NCBI RefSeq assembly: GCF_000196875.2
Contig: NC_014532.2
Span: 3,038,001-3,102,000, forward strand
Source: Halomonas elongata DSM 2581
GTDB taxonomy: Bacteria; Pseudomonadota; Gammaproteobacteria; Pseudomonadales; Halomonadaceae
DNA: 64,000 bases
Direction: 5' to 3'
Shown: positions 1 to 8,595 of the stretch, piece by piece
How the letters are laid out: every line of letters starts with the position of its first letter
Numbering within the stretch: position 1 is the stretch's first letter
Notes under the pieces: generated by a model
Database searches by the model: none
The model's input: only the letters and a program-made list of their open reading frames with translations
What the model was told of the DNA's origin: nothing
Program-made: the position numbers and the translations under genes

Positions 1-563
1 TCCTCGCCATAGAGCGGATTGATCGGCAGCAGCTCCTTGATGCCATTGATCAACGCCATGGCATAGGCACGAGTCTCGTCGTCCTCGGCATCGACCGGCT
101 CGCGCGGATAGCTGACCTCGACCAGATACGGCGGTTTCTTGGAAAGCCAGCGCTGAATGCGGAAGCGGCGCATGCCCTGGGCGATGAACTGCAACTGCGA
201 TTCCTCGCCCTGCAGCTTGTGCACCTTGACCGCGGTACCCACCACGGGGAAATCCTCGTGGCCGAGTTCTTCGACGCCGGTTTCACCGACGAAGGCCAAC
301 CCCACCATCTGGTGCGGCGTGTTGCCGACGCGGCGAATGGTCTCCTCCCAGCGCTCGCGATTGATCACCAGCGGCTGTACCTGGGCGGGGAAAAAGGGGC
401 GATTGTGGATCGGCAGCAGATAGACCCGCTCGGGCAGGGTGTCACTGGCCGGCACCACGGCCTGACCCGATCCGCTACCGGGCTGGAATCCCTCGTCTTT
501 CTCTTCGTCCTGGATCCACTCCAGGCCGTCCTGCTCGAAACCTCGATCGTTTTCGTCGCTCAT
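1..563 (-). CDS. lon: Lon-type ATP-dependent protease, N-terminal part, cut by the window edge
   Basis: Reading from the ATG at 563, the first ~187 residues are visible. After an acidic, low-complexity leader (about residues 1-42) comes a LON substrate-binding domain, recognisable by the stretch RVYLLPIHNRPFFPAQVQPL and a following region ending ISYPREPV-like. The family is a cytoplasmic hexameric AAA+ serine protease that degrades misfolded and regulatory proteins. The IPIHNRPFFPAQV form is typical of the second Lon found in Pseudomonas (AsrA-like) and Halomonas rather than the E. coli Lon. The ATPase and Ser/Lys protease domains lie outside the window, so activity cannot be judged. A heat-shock-like promoter sits just upstream. 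Confidence 0.85.
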   Translation of the reverse strand, partial: MSDENDRGFEQDGLEWIQDEEKDEGFQPGSGSGQAVVPASDTLPERVYLLPIHNRPFFPAQVQPLVINRERWEETIRRVGNTPHQMVGLAFVGETGVEELGHEDFPVVGTAVKVHKLQGEESQLQFIAQGMRRFRIQRWLSKKPPYLVEVSYPREPVDAEDDETRAYAMALINGIKELLPINPLYGE

Positions 564-612
564 GCGTACCTCATCCTGAAGGGCCGGGAGATTCGTCCCG
601 TGATGATCTCGG

Positions 613-640
613 AATGCGGGCGACGTGCGCGAACTTCAAG
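613..640 (-). promoter_or_regulatory. Candidate sigma-32 (heat-shock) promoter for the Lon gene
   Basis: On the minus strand, CTTGAAG (640-634) is followed after 13 bases by CCCGCATT (620-613). The family consensus is CTTGAAA, 11-16 bases, CCCCATNT. It lies about 50 bases upstream of the Lon start, overlapping no gene but abutting the stop of the DUF945 gene. lon is a heat-shock gene in E. coli. This is a pattern match by eye only. Confidence 0.4.
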
Positions 641-1882
641 TCATGGCAAGCGTTGGGAAAGCGATGGCAAGGGCCGGCCATTGATGCGCACCTTGCCTCT
701 CACCACGTCGATCTGCATGTCCTCGGTATCCAGCGGAAGCCCCAGCCATAGCGCTACCACCGCCGGCAGGTCGCGCCACAGGAAGTCGCCATCGAGGCGT
801 TCGCGCCAGGCGCTCCGACCCTCGCTGGATTCCAGTGCTTCCGGGTCGAGTTCTTCCAGGTCACGGGCATCGAAGATCAGGGCGCCCTCGCCCTCCAGCG
901 ACAACCCGAGCATGGGACTGTCCAGGTCGACCTCGAGCAGGTCCAGGCGGGGCGAGTCTCCCATCAGAGCACGAATCTGGGGGGCCAACAGGGATAACAG
1001 ATCGCGCCGCGTCACACCGCTACCGCCCCGGGCCGCCTCCGCCTTGAGGTGATTCAACAACGAACGCAAGGCATCGGCATTGATACGCGACAGCTCCCCC
1101 ACCACCTTGCCGGTCATCAGCACCTGGTCGGCGGACATCACCTCGCCCAGGCTCAGTTCGCTGCGAATGCGCAGTTCCTGTTCGTCGAGGTCGGTCTTGC
1201 TGTGCAGCACCAGTTCGTCGGCATCCAGCGAGAGACTCGGCGAGCGCCAGTGAACGCCGTTGACCTTGAGCAGGTCCCGCTGCGTGAAATGATAGGCGCC
1301 GTCGATGTAGGTATAGCGACTCTCGAGCGTCACCGGCCCGGCCTCGAGGGTCGTCTCGCCATCGTCGAGACGGGCCGACTCCAGGCGGGCGTTCAGTTTC
1401 CAGTCCCCGAATTCGCCCTGCAGCGCGAGCCGGGCACCATGCAGGGCCAGCGTACGCTCTTCCTGGCGCAGGACCAGGGGAGACAGCTTCAGAGTACCGT
1501 CGAAGGTTCCCGACAGGGGATGATAACGGGCCTCCCAGGCCGGCGGCTTGCGAGCGATCTCGACACGCGCCTGGCCGGTACGTTCACGATGCTGCTGGAG
1601 GTAGCCGTCCATGCGCGTACTCAGCAGGCCGTGACGGGCCCGGTAGGAGATATCCAGGTGCCAGCCATCGCCGAACAGCGGTGCCAGGTGAATGACGCCC
1701 GTGGAGGTGAGCCAGCCCTGATCGGTCTCGCTGCGCCAGATCGACAGTTCACCTCGTGCCTGCAGGTCCTGAATGGCGCGTGCCAGCTCGCGTTCGAACA
1801 TCAGGCTGGCGATCGTCTGCGCCACGGCCCAGGCCACGGCTACGGCCACGACCACCGGCACGATCAACCGTTCCTTGCGCAT
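641..1882 (-). CDS. DUF945 (YdgA-like) family protein
   Basis: 413 residues. An N-terminal hydrophobic segment (about residues 6-27, rich in V and A) should act as a signal anchor, leaving a long beta-rich body in the periplasm. The pattern of a single anchor, ISYRARHGLLSTRMDGYL-like and LxLDADELVLHS-like strands, and a C-terminus made of many short beta segments fits DUF945/YdgA, a poorly understood inner-membrane-anchored family. It stands between lon and pgpA on the same strand with 84 bases to pgpA, so it may be a separate transcript. No catalytic motif is seen and I assign no function. Confidence 0.7.
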   Translation of the reverse strand: MRKERLIVPVVVAVAVAWAVAQTIASLMFERELARAIQDLQARGELSIWRSETDQGWLTSTGVIHLAPLFGDGWHLDISYRARHGLLSTRMDGYLQQHRERTGQARVEIARKPPAWEARYHPLSGTFDGTLKLSPLVLRQEERTLALHGARLALQGEFGDWKLNARLESARLDDGETTLEAGPVTLESRYTYIDGAYHFTQRDLLKVNGVHWRSPSLSLDADELVLHSKTDLDEQELRIRSELSLGEVMSADQVLMTGKVVGELSRINADALRSLLNHLKAEAARGGSGVTRRDLLSLLAPQIRALMGDSPRLDLLEVDLDSPMLGLSLEGEGALIFDARDLEELDPEALESSEGRSAWRERLDGDFLWRDLPAVVALWLGLPLDTEDMQIDVVRGKVRINGRPLPSLSQRLP

Positions 1883-1966
1883 TCCCCCGCTCCTTGTCCT
1901 CTCTCGCGACGTCCTGTCACGACGACATCGTCCAGCCCCTACCGCAAGGCTCAGGTAGTCTGCGGC

Positions 1967-2440
1967 TCAATGCAACCAGAACCACAGGTGCATGGTACTC
2001 CAGGCATAAATGCTGGCCAGTACATCATCGATCATGATGCCGAAGCCGCCAGCGACGCGCCGGTCGGCCCAGCGAATCGGCCATGGCTTGAAGACATCGA
2101 AGACCCGGAAGACGACAAAGCCCCACAGGGCAGCCTCCCAGGAAAAGGGCACCGCGGTCATGGTCAGCCAGTAACCGACGAACTCGTCCCAGACGATGCC
2201 GGAGTGATCGTGAACCCCCAGGTCGCGGGAAGTCTTGTCGCACAGCCAGATGCCCCACAGAAAGGTCACCGCCACCACGACCAGGTACCAGCCCAGCGGC
2301 AGCTCGGACATCAGCCAGTAACAGGGAATCGCCGCCAGGGTTCCGAAAGTCCCCGGGGCAAAGGGCACGGCACCGCTGCCGAAGCCGAAGGCGAGAAAAT
2401 GGGCCGGACGACGCCAGACACTCTGCGGAGCTCGATTCAT
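1967..2440 (-). CDS. pgpA: Phosphatidylglycerophosphatase A
   Basis: 157 residues. It dephosphorylates phosphatidylglycerol phosphate to phosphatidylglycerol in the inner membrane. The family signature is visible near the N-terminus (GSGAVPFAPGTFGTLAAIP), and the second conserved acidic motif is DHSGIVWDEFVGYW in the middle, followed by two hydrophobic helices. I chose the ATG at 2440 because it forms an ATGA overlap with the thiL stop and begins just before the conserved region. It is the last gene of the nrdR-rib-nusB-thiL-pgpA operon, the order usual in gammaproteobacteria. Confidence 0.95.
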   Translation of the reverse strand: MNRAPQSVWRRPAHFLAFGFGSGAVPFAPGTFGTLAAIPCYWLMSELPLGWYLVVVAVTFLWGIWLCDKTSRDLGVHDHSGIVWDEFVGYWLTMTAVPFSWEAALWGFVVFRVFDVFKPWPIRWADRRVAGGFGIMIDDVLASIYAWSTMHLWFWLH

Positions 2441-3387
2441 GGCGTCTCTCCCGGAAAGTGCTGCCAGCCCGGTGACGACGCCTCGGCCCCCTTCAGGCCA
2501 GGCTCGGCGGTGATACGCCCGATCACCGTCAACGGCAGGTCCAGCGCCGCCAGGCGCTGCTGCGCCTCGTCGAGACATTCCGGCGGCAGGCTGATCAGTA
2601 GCTCGTAGTCGTCACCGCCGCGTAACGCCGCCTGCCGCGCGCCCTGCTCGCCCAACGCTGCCACGAGCCCATCGGCCAGGGGCAACGCCTCGGGCGACAG
2701 CTCCACGCCGACGCCGGAAGCATGGCGCAGGTGGCCGAGATCCGCCAGCAGGCCATCGGAGATATCGATGGCCGCACTGGCCAGGCCGCGCAGCGCCATT
2801 CCCGCCTCAAGCCTCGGCTGGGGCAGCAGGTAACGACGCAACAAGGGCATGGCGAGATCACGATCGCCAGCTTCCCAGCGGGCCAGGCCACCGGCCCCGC
2901 CTCCCAGCCAGCCGGTGACCGCCAGGCAATCTCCCGGTTTGGCGCCGGCACGGGTAAGCGCCGCGGCCGGTGGAACCTCGCCCATCACGGTGACGCCGAT
3001 GGCCAGCTCGCCGCGACTCACGTCGCCCCCCGCCAGCGCCACGCCGGTGGTATCGCAGAGGGCATGGAACCCCTTGGCGAAGGTCGACACCCAGTCGCCA
3101 TCGGCCTCCGGCAACGTCAGGGACATGACGCACCAGCGTGCGTGCGCCCCCATCGCCGCCAGATCGCTGAGGCTGACCGCCAACGCCCGGTGTCCGATGG
3201 CCTCGGCAGGCGCCTCAGCGGGAAAATGCACATCGGCCACCGAGGTATCGACACTGACCACCAGTCGCTCGCCTGGCGTGGGCTCGAACAGGGCGCAGTC
3301 GTCGCCGATCCCCAGTTCGACGCCGCCGGCGGCACCGGTCGATGCGGGCGCGAGAAAGCGGTTGATCAGATCGAATTCGCTATGCAT
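2437..3387 (-). CDS. thiL: Thiamine-monophosphate kinase
   Basis: 316 residues, the normal length. It phosphorylates thiamine monophosphate with ATP to give thiamine diphosphate, the active cofactor. It has an AIRS-type fold: the N-terminal GIGDDCALF segment and SVDTSVADVHFP carry the metal-binding acidic residues, and the C-terminal domain has AAIDISDGLLADLGHL. The gene overlaps pgpA by four bases and follows nusB by 14 bases, so translation is likely coupled within the operon. Confidence 0.96.
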   Translation of the reverse strand: MHSEFDLINRFLAPASTGAAGGVELGIGDDCALFEPTPGERLVVSVDTSVADVHFPAEAPAEAIGHRALAVSLSDLAAMGAHARWCVMSLTLPEADGDWVSTFAKGFHALCDTTGVALAGGDVSRGELAIGVTVMGEVPPAAALTRAGAKPGDCLAVTGWLGGGAGGLARWEAGDRDLAMPLLRRYLLPQPRLEAGMALRGLASAAIDISDGLLADLGHLRHASGVGVELSPEALPLADGLVAALGEQGARQAALRGGDDYELLISLPPECLDEAQQRLAALDLPLTVIGRITAEPGLKGAEASSPGWQHFPGETP

Positions 3388-3401
3388 CCGGTCAACAGCC
3401 T

Positions 3402-3902
3402 TCAGCGACGACGCGCTTCGACCTCGGCGGCACGCAGCCGAGCGGCCAGCTTGTCGAGAATGCCATTGACATACCTGTGCCCCTCGGTGGCGCCGAAGGA
3501 CTTGGCCAACTCGACGCCCTCGTTGATGACCGCCCGGTACGGAACTTCGAGACGATACGCCAGCTCATAGGTTCCGAGGCGCAGAATCGCCAGCTCGATG
3601 GCATCCAGATCCTCGAGGCGACGGTCGAGCACGGGCGCGAGTTGTTCGTCGATCTTCTCGCAGTGCTGTGCCACTCCGCTCAGGAGTTCATGAAACAGTG
3701 CCAGGTCGGCAAGCTCCATGACCTTGTGCCAGTTCTCGTGGTCCTCCAGGTCCTCATCGGCGACCTGGCCACGGAACTCCGCCTCCACGGTGGCGACCGA
3801 CTTGCCGGTCATCTCCCACTGGTAGAGCCCCTGGACGGCCAGCTCTCGAGCGGCACGACGGGACTGCTGGGCCCGGGAAGGTTCGCGCTCGCGTCCGCTC
3901 AT
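3402..3902 (-). CDS. nusB: Transcription antitermination protein NusB
   Basis: 166 residues. NusB with NusE (S10) binds boxA RNA in rRNA leaders and supports antitermination. The all-helical family is recognised from [17 protein letters not shown] at the N-terminus, and in the C-terminal half [10 protein letters not shown] and [16 protein letters not shown], which are its most conserved parts. The start at 3902 makes an ATGA overlap with the ribH stop. Nothing odd was seen; the tail after residue 155 is basic. Confidence 0.96.
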   Translation of the reverse strand: MSGREREPSRAQQSRRAARELAVQGLYQWEMTGKSVATVEAEFRGQVADEDLEDHENWHKVMELADLALFHELLSGVAQHCEKIDEQLAPVLDRRLEDLDAIELAILRLGTYELAYRLEVPYRAVINEGVELAKSFGATEGHRYVNGILDKLAARLRAAEVEARRR

Positions 3903-4396
3903 TGCTCACCTCCGTCGGACGGCGTGTCGAAGTGGCGCATCAACGAGACCATCTCCATCGCCGCCATGGCGGCTTCAGTACCCTTGTTGCCCGCCTTGGT
4001 GCCGGCACGCTCGATGGCCTGCTCGATGGAGTTGACGGTCAGCACGCCATTGGCCACCGGCGTCCCGAACTCGAGCTGCAAGCGGCTCAAGGCGGAGTTG
4101 CACTCGCCGGCCACGTGCTCGAAGTGCGGCGTGCCGCCGCGGATCACCGCGCCCAGGGCGATGACCGCATCGGGACGCACCACACGCAGCGCCCGCTGAA
4201 TCGCCAGCGGCAGTTCCCAGGCGCCGGGCGTGTGAACGATATCGATGTGTTCTTCATCCACGCCATGACGCACCAGGCTATCCACCGCGCCTTCCACCAG
4301 GCTATCGACCACATGATGGTTGAAACGACCGACCACGATCACATAGCGGCCGTCGACATCGACGAAGCTTCCTTCGACTTGAGAAATCGGTTGCAT
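3899..4396 (-). CDS. ribH: 6,7-dimethyl-8-ribityllumazine synthase
   Basis: 165 residues. It condenses the ribB product (dihydroxybutanone phosphate) with the pyrimidine made by RibD to form lumazine, the penultimate riboflavin step. It shows [12 protein letters not shown] at the N-terminus, [13 protein letters not shown] for the ligand pocket, and [17 protein letters not shown] with the catalytic histidine. A good ribosome site (AGGAAAG) precedes the ATG. It is translationally coupled to nusB by a four-base overlap and lies 72 bases after ribBA. Confidence 0.97.
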   Translation of the reverse strand: MQPISQVEGSFVDVDGRYVIVVGRFNHHVVDSLVEGAVDSLVRHGVDEEHIDIVHTPGAWELPLAIQRALRVVRPDAVIALGAVIRGGTPHFEHVAGECNSALSRLQLEFGTPVANGVLTVNSIEQAIERAGTKAGNKGTEAAMAAMEMVSLMRHFDTPSDGGEQ

Positions 4397-4468
4397 GGTT
4401 CTTTCCTGATGAATCCGATCATGCGCGCCCCCGAGGGGGCACGCTTGCGTGTATCCGACGCGGGGCGT

Positions 4469-5635
4469 TCAGATGCCGCCCTCGTCATTGTGCGTCGACG
4501 TCTCGCCGGGCTCGACCCGCTCGACCACCTCCAGGTCGAAGCCGGACAGCGCCGAGAAGCGCCAGGGCGAACTCAGCAGGCGCATGCGTCCGACGCCCAG
4601 ATCGCGCAGGATCTGCGAGCCGGTGCCGATGGTCAGGTAATTGCCCGCGCCATCGGAATCGGTGGTGCGTGGCGCCCGGCGGCGTTCGAGAAAGAGATCG
4701 AGCAACTCGTGAAGATCCTGCCGGGGACGACCATCGTCGAGCAGCACGAAGACGCCGTGTTCGGCCTTCGCGATCTCGGCCACCGCCTCGTGGGCCGCCC
4801 AGCTGTCGTGCTCGCCCTTCTGCAACGACAGCAGGTCCCGCATGACGTTGACCAGGTGGACGCGCACCGTGGTGGTCGCTTCGGGACTCGGCTGGCCCTT
4901 GACCAGGGCCAGGTGATGCGCGCCCTGGATGCTATCCCGGAAGACGTGCAGGGTCAGCTCTCCATGCGGCGTCTGTACAGGCATGGCTTCCACGGGCTCG
5001 ACGGTCTGCTCGTTGTGGATGCGGTAGTGAATCAAATCGGCAATGGTGCCGATCTTCAGGCCATGCTCCTGGGCGAAGCGCTCCAGCTCCGGCCGCCTGG
5101 CCATGCTGCCATCCTCGTTCATCACCTCGCAGATGACCCCGCTGGGATCCAGCCCGGCCAGGGCAGACAGGTCGCAGGCCGCCTCGGTGTGACCGGCACG
5201 CCGCAGCACACCGCCCGGCTCGGCCATCAGCGGGAAGATGTGGCCAGGCTGGACGATATCCTCGGACTTGGCATCACGCGCTACCGCCGCCTGCACCGTA
5301 CGCGCCCGATCGGCAGCCGAGATGCCGGTCGTCACGCCCTCGGCCGCCTCGATGGAGAGGGTGAACTTGGTACCGAAACCTGAGCCGTTGTCGTTGACCA
5401 TCAAGGGCAACTGCAGGCGTTCGCAACGCTCGCGCGTCATCGGCAGGCAGATCAGCCCGCGAGCATGACGCGCCATGAAGTTGATGTGCTCGGCCTCGAC
5501 CTTCTCCGCGGCCATGATGATGTCGCCTTCATTCTCGCGATCCTCATCATCCATCAGGATCACCATCCGCCCTTGGCGGATATCCTCGATCAGCTCGGGA
5601 ATGGGGGAAAGGCCCCCGGAAGATGAGTGCACCAT
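4469..5635 (-). CDS. ribBA: Dihydroxybutanone-phosphate synthase with a degenerate GTP cyclohydrolase II domain (RibBX type)
   Basis: 388 residues. Residues about 10-205 form Rib[19 protein letters not shown] carries the acidic metal-binding loop and [13 protein letters not shown] the second conserved motif. RibB converts ribulose 5-phosphate to the four-carbon precursor of riboflavin. Residues about 210-370 align in position with GTP cyclohydrolase II, but the zinc-site cysteines (the C-x10-C-x-C pattern of RibA) are absent: the matching stretch reads [19 protein letters not shown]. The second half is therefore expected to be inactive as a cyclohydrolase, and a separate ribA is presumably elsewhere. 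I looked for and did not see an FMN riboswitch in the 148 bases upstream. Confidence 0.93.
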   Translation of the reverse strand: MVHSSSGGLSPIPELIEDIRQGRMVILMDDEDRENEGDIIMAAEKVEAEHINFMARHARGLICLPMTRERCERLQLPLMVNDNGSGFGTKFTLSIEAAEGVTTGISAADRARTVQAAVARDAKSEDIVQPGHIFPLMAEPGGVLRRAGHTEAACDLSALAGLDPSGVICEVMNEDGSMARRPELERFAQEHGLKIGTIADLIHYRIHNEQTVEPVEAMPVQTPHGELTLHVFRDSIQGAHHLALVKGQPSPEATTTVRVHLVNVMRDLLSLQKGEHDSWAAHEAVAEIAKAEHGVFVLLDDGRPRQDLHELLDLFLERRRAPRTTDSDGAGNYLTIGTGSQILRDLGVGRMRLLSSPWRFSALSGFDLEVVERVEPGETSTHNDEGGI

Positions 5636-5783
5636 GGAGTCTCCGTAATTGAGCGTGGCGGCTGTCGCATCGGGAAGACGCGTGGGTCGCCATCGGGCGT
5701 CGCCCGACTCGAAACCGCGTCAGGGTACCGTGGCAGGAACGCCGGCGCCAGTAAATCGGCTCGTGGATGCAGCAGGCGTGGCG

Positions 5784-6938
5784 TCAGGACGACGCCACAG
5801 CCGGGTCGCACCGACGGGGAACGGCGGTGATCCGCCAGTCGTCACCGACGGCACGGATATCGCGGATATCCAGCGGTCGCTGCTCGTCCATGCGCGTCAA
5901 ACCCGGCAGTTCGAAAAGTGGCCGGGCCTCGCCGCCGAGCAGGGTCGGCGCCACGAACAGTTGCATCTCATCGACCAGGCCGGCATCCAGCATCGCACCG
6001 GCCAGGGTGGCGCCCGTCTCCAGAAGCACTTCATTGGCCTCCTCGTGACTGGCCAGATAGGACAACAGCGCTTCCAGATCGACACGACCGCCCTCTTCCG
6101 CCGGCAACACCACGACCTCGGCCCCGGCCTGCTCCAGCTTCTCACGATGCTCATCATCGTGCCCGTCCACCGTCGCCACCAGGGTACGCCCCGGTTCGCG
6201 CAGGCAGGCCGCCGCCAGCGGCAGGCGCAGGCGGGAATCCACCACCACGCGCATCGGCTGGCGGCTGGCGATCGCCTCGGCATTGTCCAGCTCGAGTTGC
6301 TCGGCGCGCACGGTGAGCCGCGAGTTGTCGAAGATGACCGATTCGACGCCGGTCATCACCACGCTCGAACGCGCCCGCAGGCGCTGAACCTCACGCCGGG
6401 CGCAGGGGCCGGTAATCCACTGGGACTCCCCGGAGCGCATCGCCGTGCGGCCATCGAGACTCATCGCCATCTTCATGCGCACGAAGGGACGCCCCCTGGC
6501 CATGCGCGCAATGAAACCGGAATTGAGCGCATGGGCCTCGGCTTCGAGCACGCCCTCCTCGACCTCGATGCCCGCCTGGCGAAGACGCTCGATGCCGCGC
6601 CCGGCCACCTGGGGGTTGGGATCACGCATGGCCACAACCACCCTGGCCACCCCAGCCTCGACCAGCGCCACCGCGCAAGGGCCGGTTCGCCCCTGGTGGG
6701 AACATGGCTCGAGGGTCACATAAGCCGTGGCACCCCGCGCCGCTTCCCCGGCGTTGCGCAAGGCATGGATCTCGGCATGGGGCTCGCCGGCACGCTCATG
6801 CCAGCCTTCGCCGATGACTCGCCCTTCCTTGACCAGGACACAACCGACACGAGGGTTGGGCGCGGTGGTATAGAGCCCATGGCGAGCCAGCCGGAGCGCG
6901 CGCGCCATCCAGCGTTCGGGCGGTGTAGGCGACATCAT
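5784..6938 (-). CDS. ribD: Bifunctional riboflavin deaminase/reductase RibD
   Basis: 384 residues. The N-terminal deaminase domain (about 1-145) has the zinc motifs HAEIHAL and [16 protein letters not shown]. The C-terminal reductase domain (about 150-375) begins [17 protein letters not shown] and continues with [17 protein letters not shown]. Together they deaminate and reduce the GTP-derived pyrimidine. The start overlaps the nrdR stop by four bases. The next gene downstream should by usual synteny be riboflavin synthase (ribE/ribC), but 148 bases later ribBA begins instead. Confidence 0.96.
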   Translation of the reverse strand: MMSPTPPERWMARALRLARHGLYTTAPNPRVGCVLVKEGRVIGEGWHERAGEPHAEIHALRNAGEAARGATAYVTLEPCSHQGRTGPCAVALVEAGVARVVVAMRDPNPQVAGRGIERLRQAGIEVEEGVLEAEAHALNSGFIARMARGRPFVRMKMAMSLDGRTAMRSGESQWITGPCARREVQRLRARSSVVMTGVESVIFDNSRLTVRAEQLELDNAEAIASRQPMRVVVDSRLRLPLAAACLREPGRTLVATVDGHDDEHREKLEQAGAEVVVLPAEEGGRVDLEALLSYLASHEEANEVLLETGATLAGAMLDAGLVDEMQLFVAPTLLGGEARPLFELPGLTRMDEQRPLDIRDIRAVGDDWRITAVPRRCDPAVASS

Positions 6939-7420
6939 GATTCTCCCGATTCGTCCGGACGAAAACTGGGCTCCTGGGCCAGGCGATCGATTTCGGCGCG
7001 AAATTCATCGATGTCCTGAAAACTGCGATACACGGAAGCGAAGCGAATGTAGGCCACCTGATCGAGACGCTTCAGGGCATGCATCACCTCCTCGCCGACA
7101 TCCCGAGCATGCACCTCGCGCTCGCCTCGCGCCCTGAGGGTCTGGCGAATGCGCTCTACGGCAGCCTCGATGGACTCGGCGCTGACCGGCCGTTTTTCCA
7201 GGGCGCGAAGCATGCCGGCACGCAGCTTGCGCTCGTCGAAGAGCTCCCGGGAACCATCCGACTTGATCACCCGCGGCATGACGAGCTCGGCGGTTTCATA
7301 GGTGGTGAACCGCTCGCCGCAGCCCGCGCACTGACGACGGCGACGGACCTGATCGCCATCCGCTACCAGACGAGAATCGGTCACTCTTGTGTCATTGGCG
7401 CCGCAGAAGGGGCAGTGCAT
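6935..7420 (-). CDS. nrdR: Transcriptional repressor NrdR
   Basis: 161 residues. It is an ATP/dATP-sensing repressor of ribonucleotide reductase genes. The zinc ribbon is at the N-terminus ([13 protein letters not shown], then [12 protein letters not shown]), followed by an ATP-cone (about residues 49-139, beginning [18 protein letters not shown]). I chose the ATG at 7420, which places the zinc-ribbon cysteine at residue 3 as in the family, over an in-frame GTG three codons upstream. It is the first gene of the rib operon. Upstream lies the polysaccharide cluster rather than glyA, which neighbours nrdR in some gammaproteobacteria. Confidence 0.95.
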   Translation of the reverse strand: MHCPFCGANDTRVTDSRLVADGDQVRRRRQCAGCGERFTTYETAELVMPRVIKSDGSRELFDERKLRAGMLRALEKRPVSAESIEAAVERIRQTLRARGEREVHARDVGEEVMHALKRLDQVAYIRFASVYRSFQDIDEFRAEIDRLAQEPSFRPDESGES

Positions 7421-7555
7421 GGCGATCACCCGGCATCGATTTGAGGACGTGACGTGTCGCCGTATTGTAACGGCTTGGCGCCGAAGCGCCCAGTTGCGCG
7501 CTCGCCCCCAGCCATGTCACTGCATGGCCTGGACGATGCAAACCACATCGATCGA

Positions 7556-8560
7556 TCAGCAATACCCATCGGCATTCATCGACTGCCAACGCCAGGTATC
7601 CGCCATCATCTCATCCAGGGTTCTTTCGGCTGTCCAGCCAAGCTCATCTTTGGCCTTGGTCGCATCGGCCCAAAAACTGGCCAGATCTCCTGCTCGACGC
7701 TCGCCGAAGCGATATGCGATGTCCACCCCGGTGACCCGGGTAAAGCTGTTGACCATTTCCATGACCGAAATTCCCTTGCCGGTTCCCAGGTTATAGATCG
7801 ACACCCCTGACCGGCTCACCTGAAGCGCCTTGAGGTGCCCCACGGCCAGATCCACGACATGGAGATAATCTCTTTCGCAAGTGCCATCGGCCGTCGGATA
7901 GTCATTACCGAAAATCGTCAATTCCTCACGCCGGCCAACCGCCACCTGGGCAATGAAAGGCATCAGATTATTGGGAATGCCTCGAGGATCCTCACCAATG
8001 AGGCCGGATGGATGCGCACCGATAGGGTTGAAATAACGCAGTAGCGTCACCGACCAACTAGGGTCAGCATCGGCCAGGTCTTCCAGTACACGTTCGACCA
8101 TTCCCTTGGAAGTGCCGTATGGGTTGGATGTCGTCCCTCGCGGCATGTGCTCCAGATAGGGAACCGGAGCCTCGATACCGTACACGGTCGCCGAGGAACT
8201 GAAGACGATGCGATATACGCCTGCCGCCGCCATGGCCTGACAGAGCACCAGGGTGCCATTCACGTTGTTTTCGTAGTAGGCAAGTGGCTGCTCAACGCTT
8301 TCGCCGACTGCCTTGAGCCCGGCAAAATGAATCACGGCGTCGATCTCATGCTCGCCGAACACGCTATCCAGGGCATCGCGATCACGAATATCACACTCCA
8401 CGAAAGCGACGGGCTTTCCCGCAATGCGTTCGACCCGGGAGATCGCTTCCCGAGAGCCATTGCACAAGTTATCCACCACCACGTCGTGACCTGCCGCAAG
8501 CAACTCGACAACGGTATGTGATCCGATGTAGCCCGCGCCCCCCGTCACCAGAATTTGCAT
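7556..8560 (-). CDS. galE: UDP-glucose 4-epimerase
   Basis: 334 residues. It interconverts UDP-glucose and UDP-galactose using NAD. It has the Rossmann motif GGAGYIGSH at the N-terminus, SSATVYG with the catalytic serine, and YGTSKGMVE with the Y-x3-K pair. I placed the start at the ATG at 8560, right before MQILVTGGAGYIG. It lies last in the polysaccharide locus and supplies UDP-galactose to the neighbouring UDP-galactopyranose mutase. Confidence 0.96.
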   Translation of the reverse strand: MQILVTGGAGYIGSHTVVELLAAGHDVVVDNLCNGSREAISRVERIAGKPVAFVECDIRDRDALDSVFGEHEIDAVIHFAGLKAVGESVEQPLAYYENNVNGTLVLCQAMAAAGVYRIVFSSSATVYGIEAPVPYLEHMPRGTTSNPYGTSKGMVERVLEDLADADPSWSVTLLRYFNPIGAHPSGLIGEDPRGIPNNLMPFIAQVAVGRREELTIFGNDYPTADGTCERDYLHVVDLAVGHLKALQVSRSGVSIYNLGTGKGISVMEMVNSFTRVTGVDIAYRFGERRAGDLASFWADATKAKDELGWTAERTLDEMMADTWRWQSMNADGYC

Positions 8561-8595
8561 AAATTGTTCGCCTTTGTTCGGTCGTTCTTGCCGGC

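Noticed and set aside
1049-2608. A 519-codon forward open frame opposite the DUF945 gene and pgpA
   Set aside because: It spans two convincing minus-strand genes and reads as low-complexity, histidine- and glutamine-rich sequence typical of antisense frames.
5636-5783. FMN riboswitch before ribBA
   Set aside because: None of the conserved RFN blocks could be found on the minus strand in this gap.
5778-5798. Hairpin GTGGCGTC-AGGAC-GACGCCAC as a terminator after ribD
   Set aside because: It overlaps the ribD stop codon and lacks a T-run; the operon order suggests read-through into ribBA.
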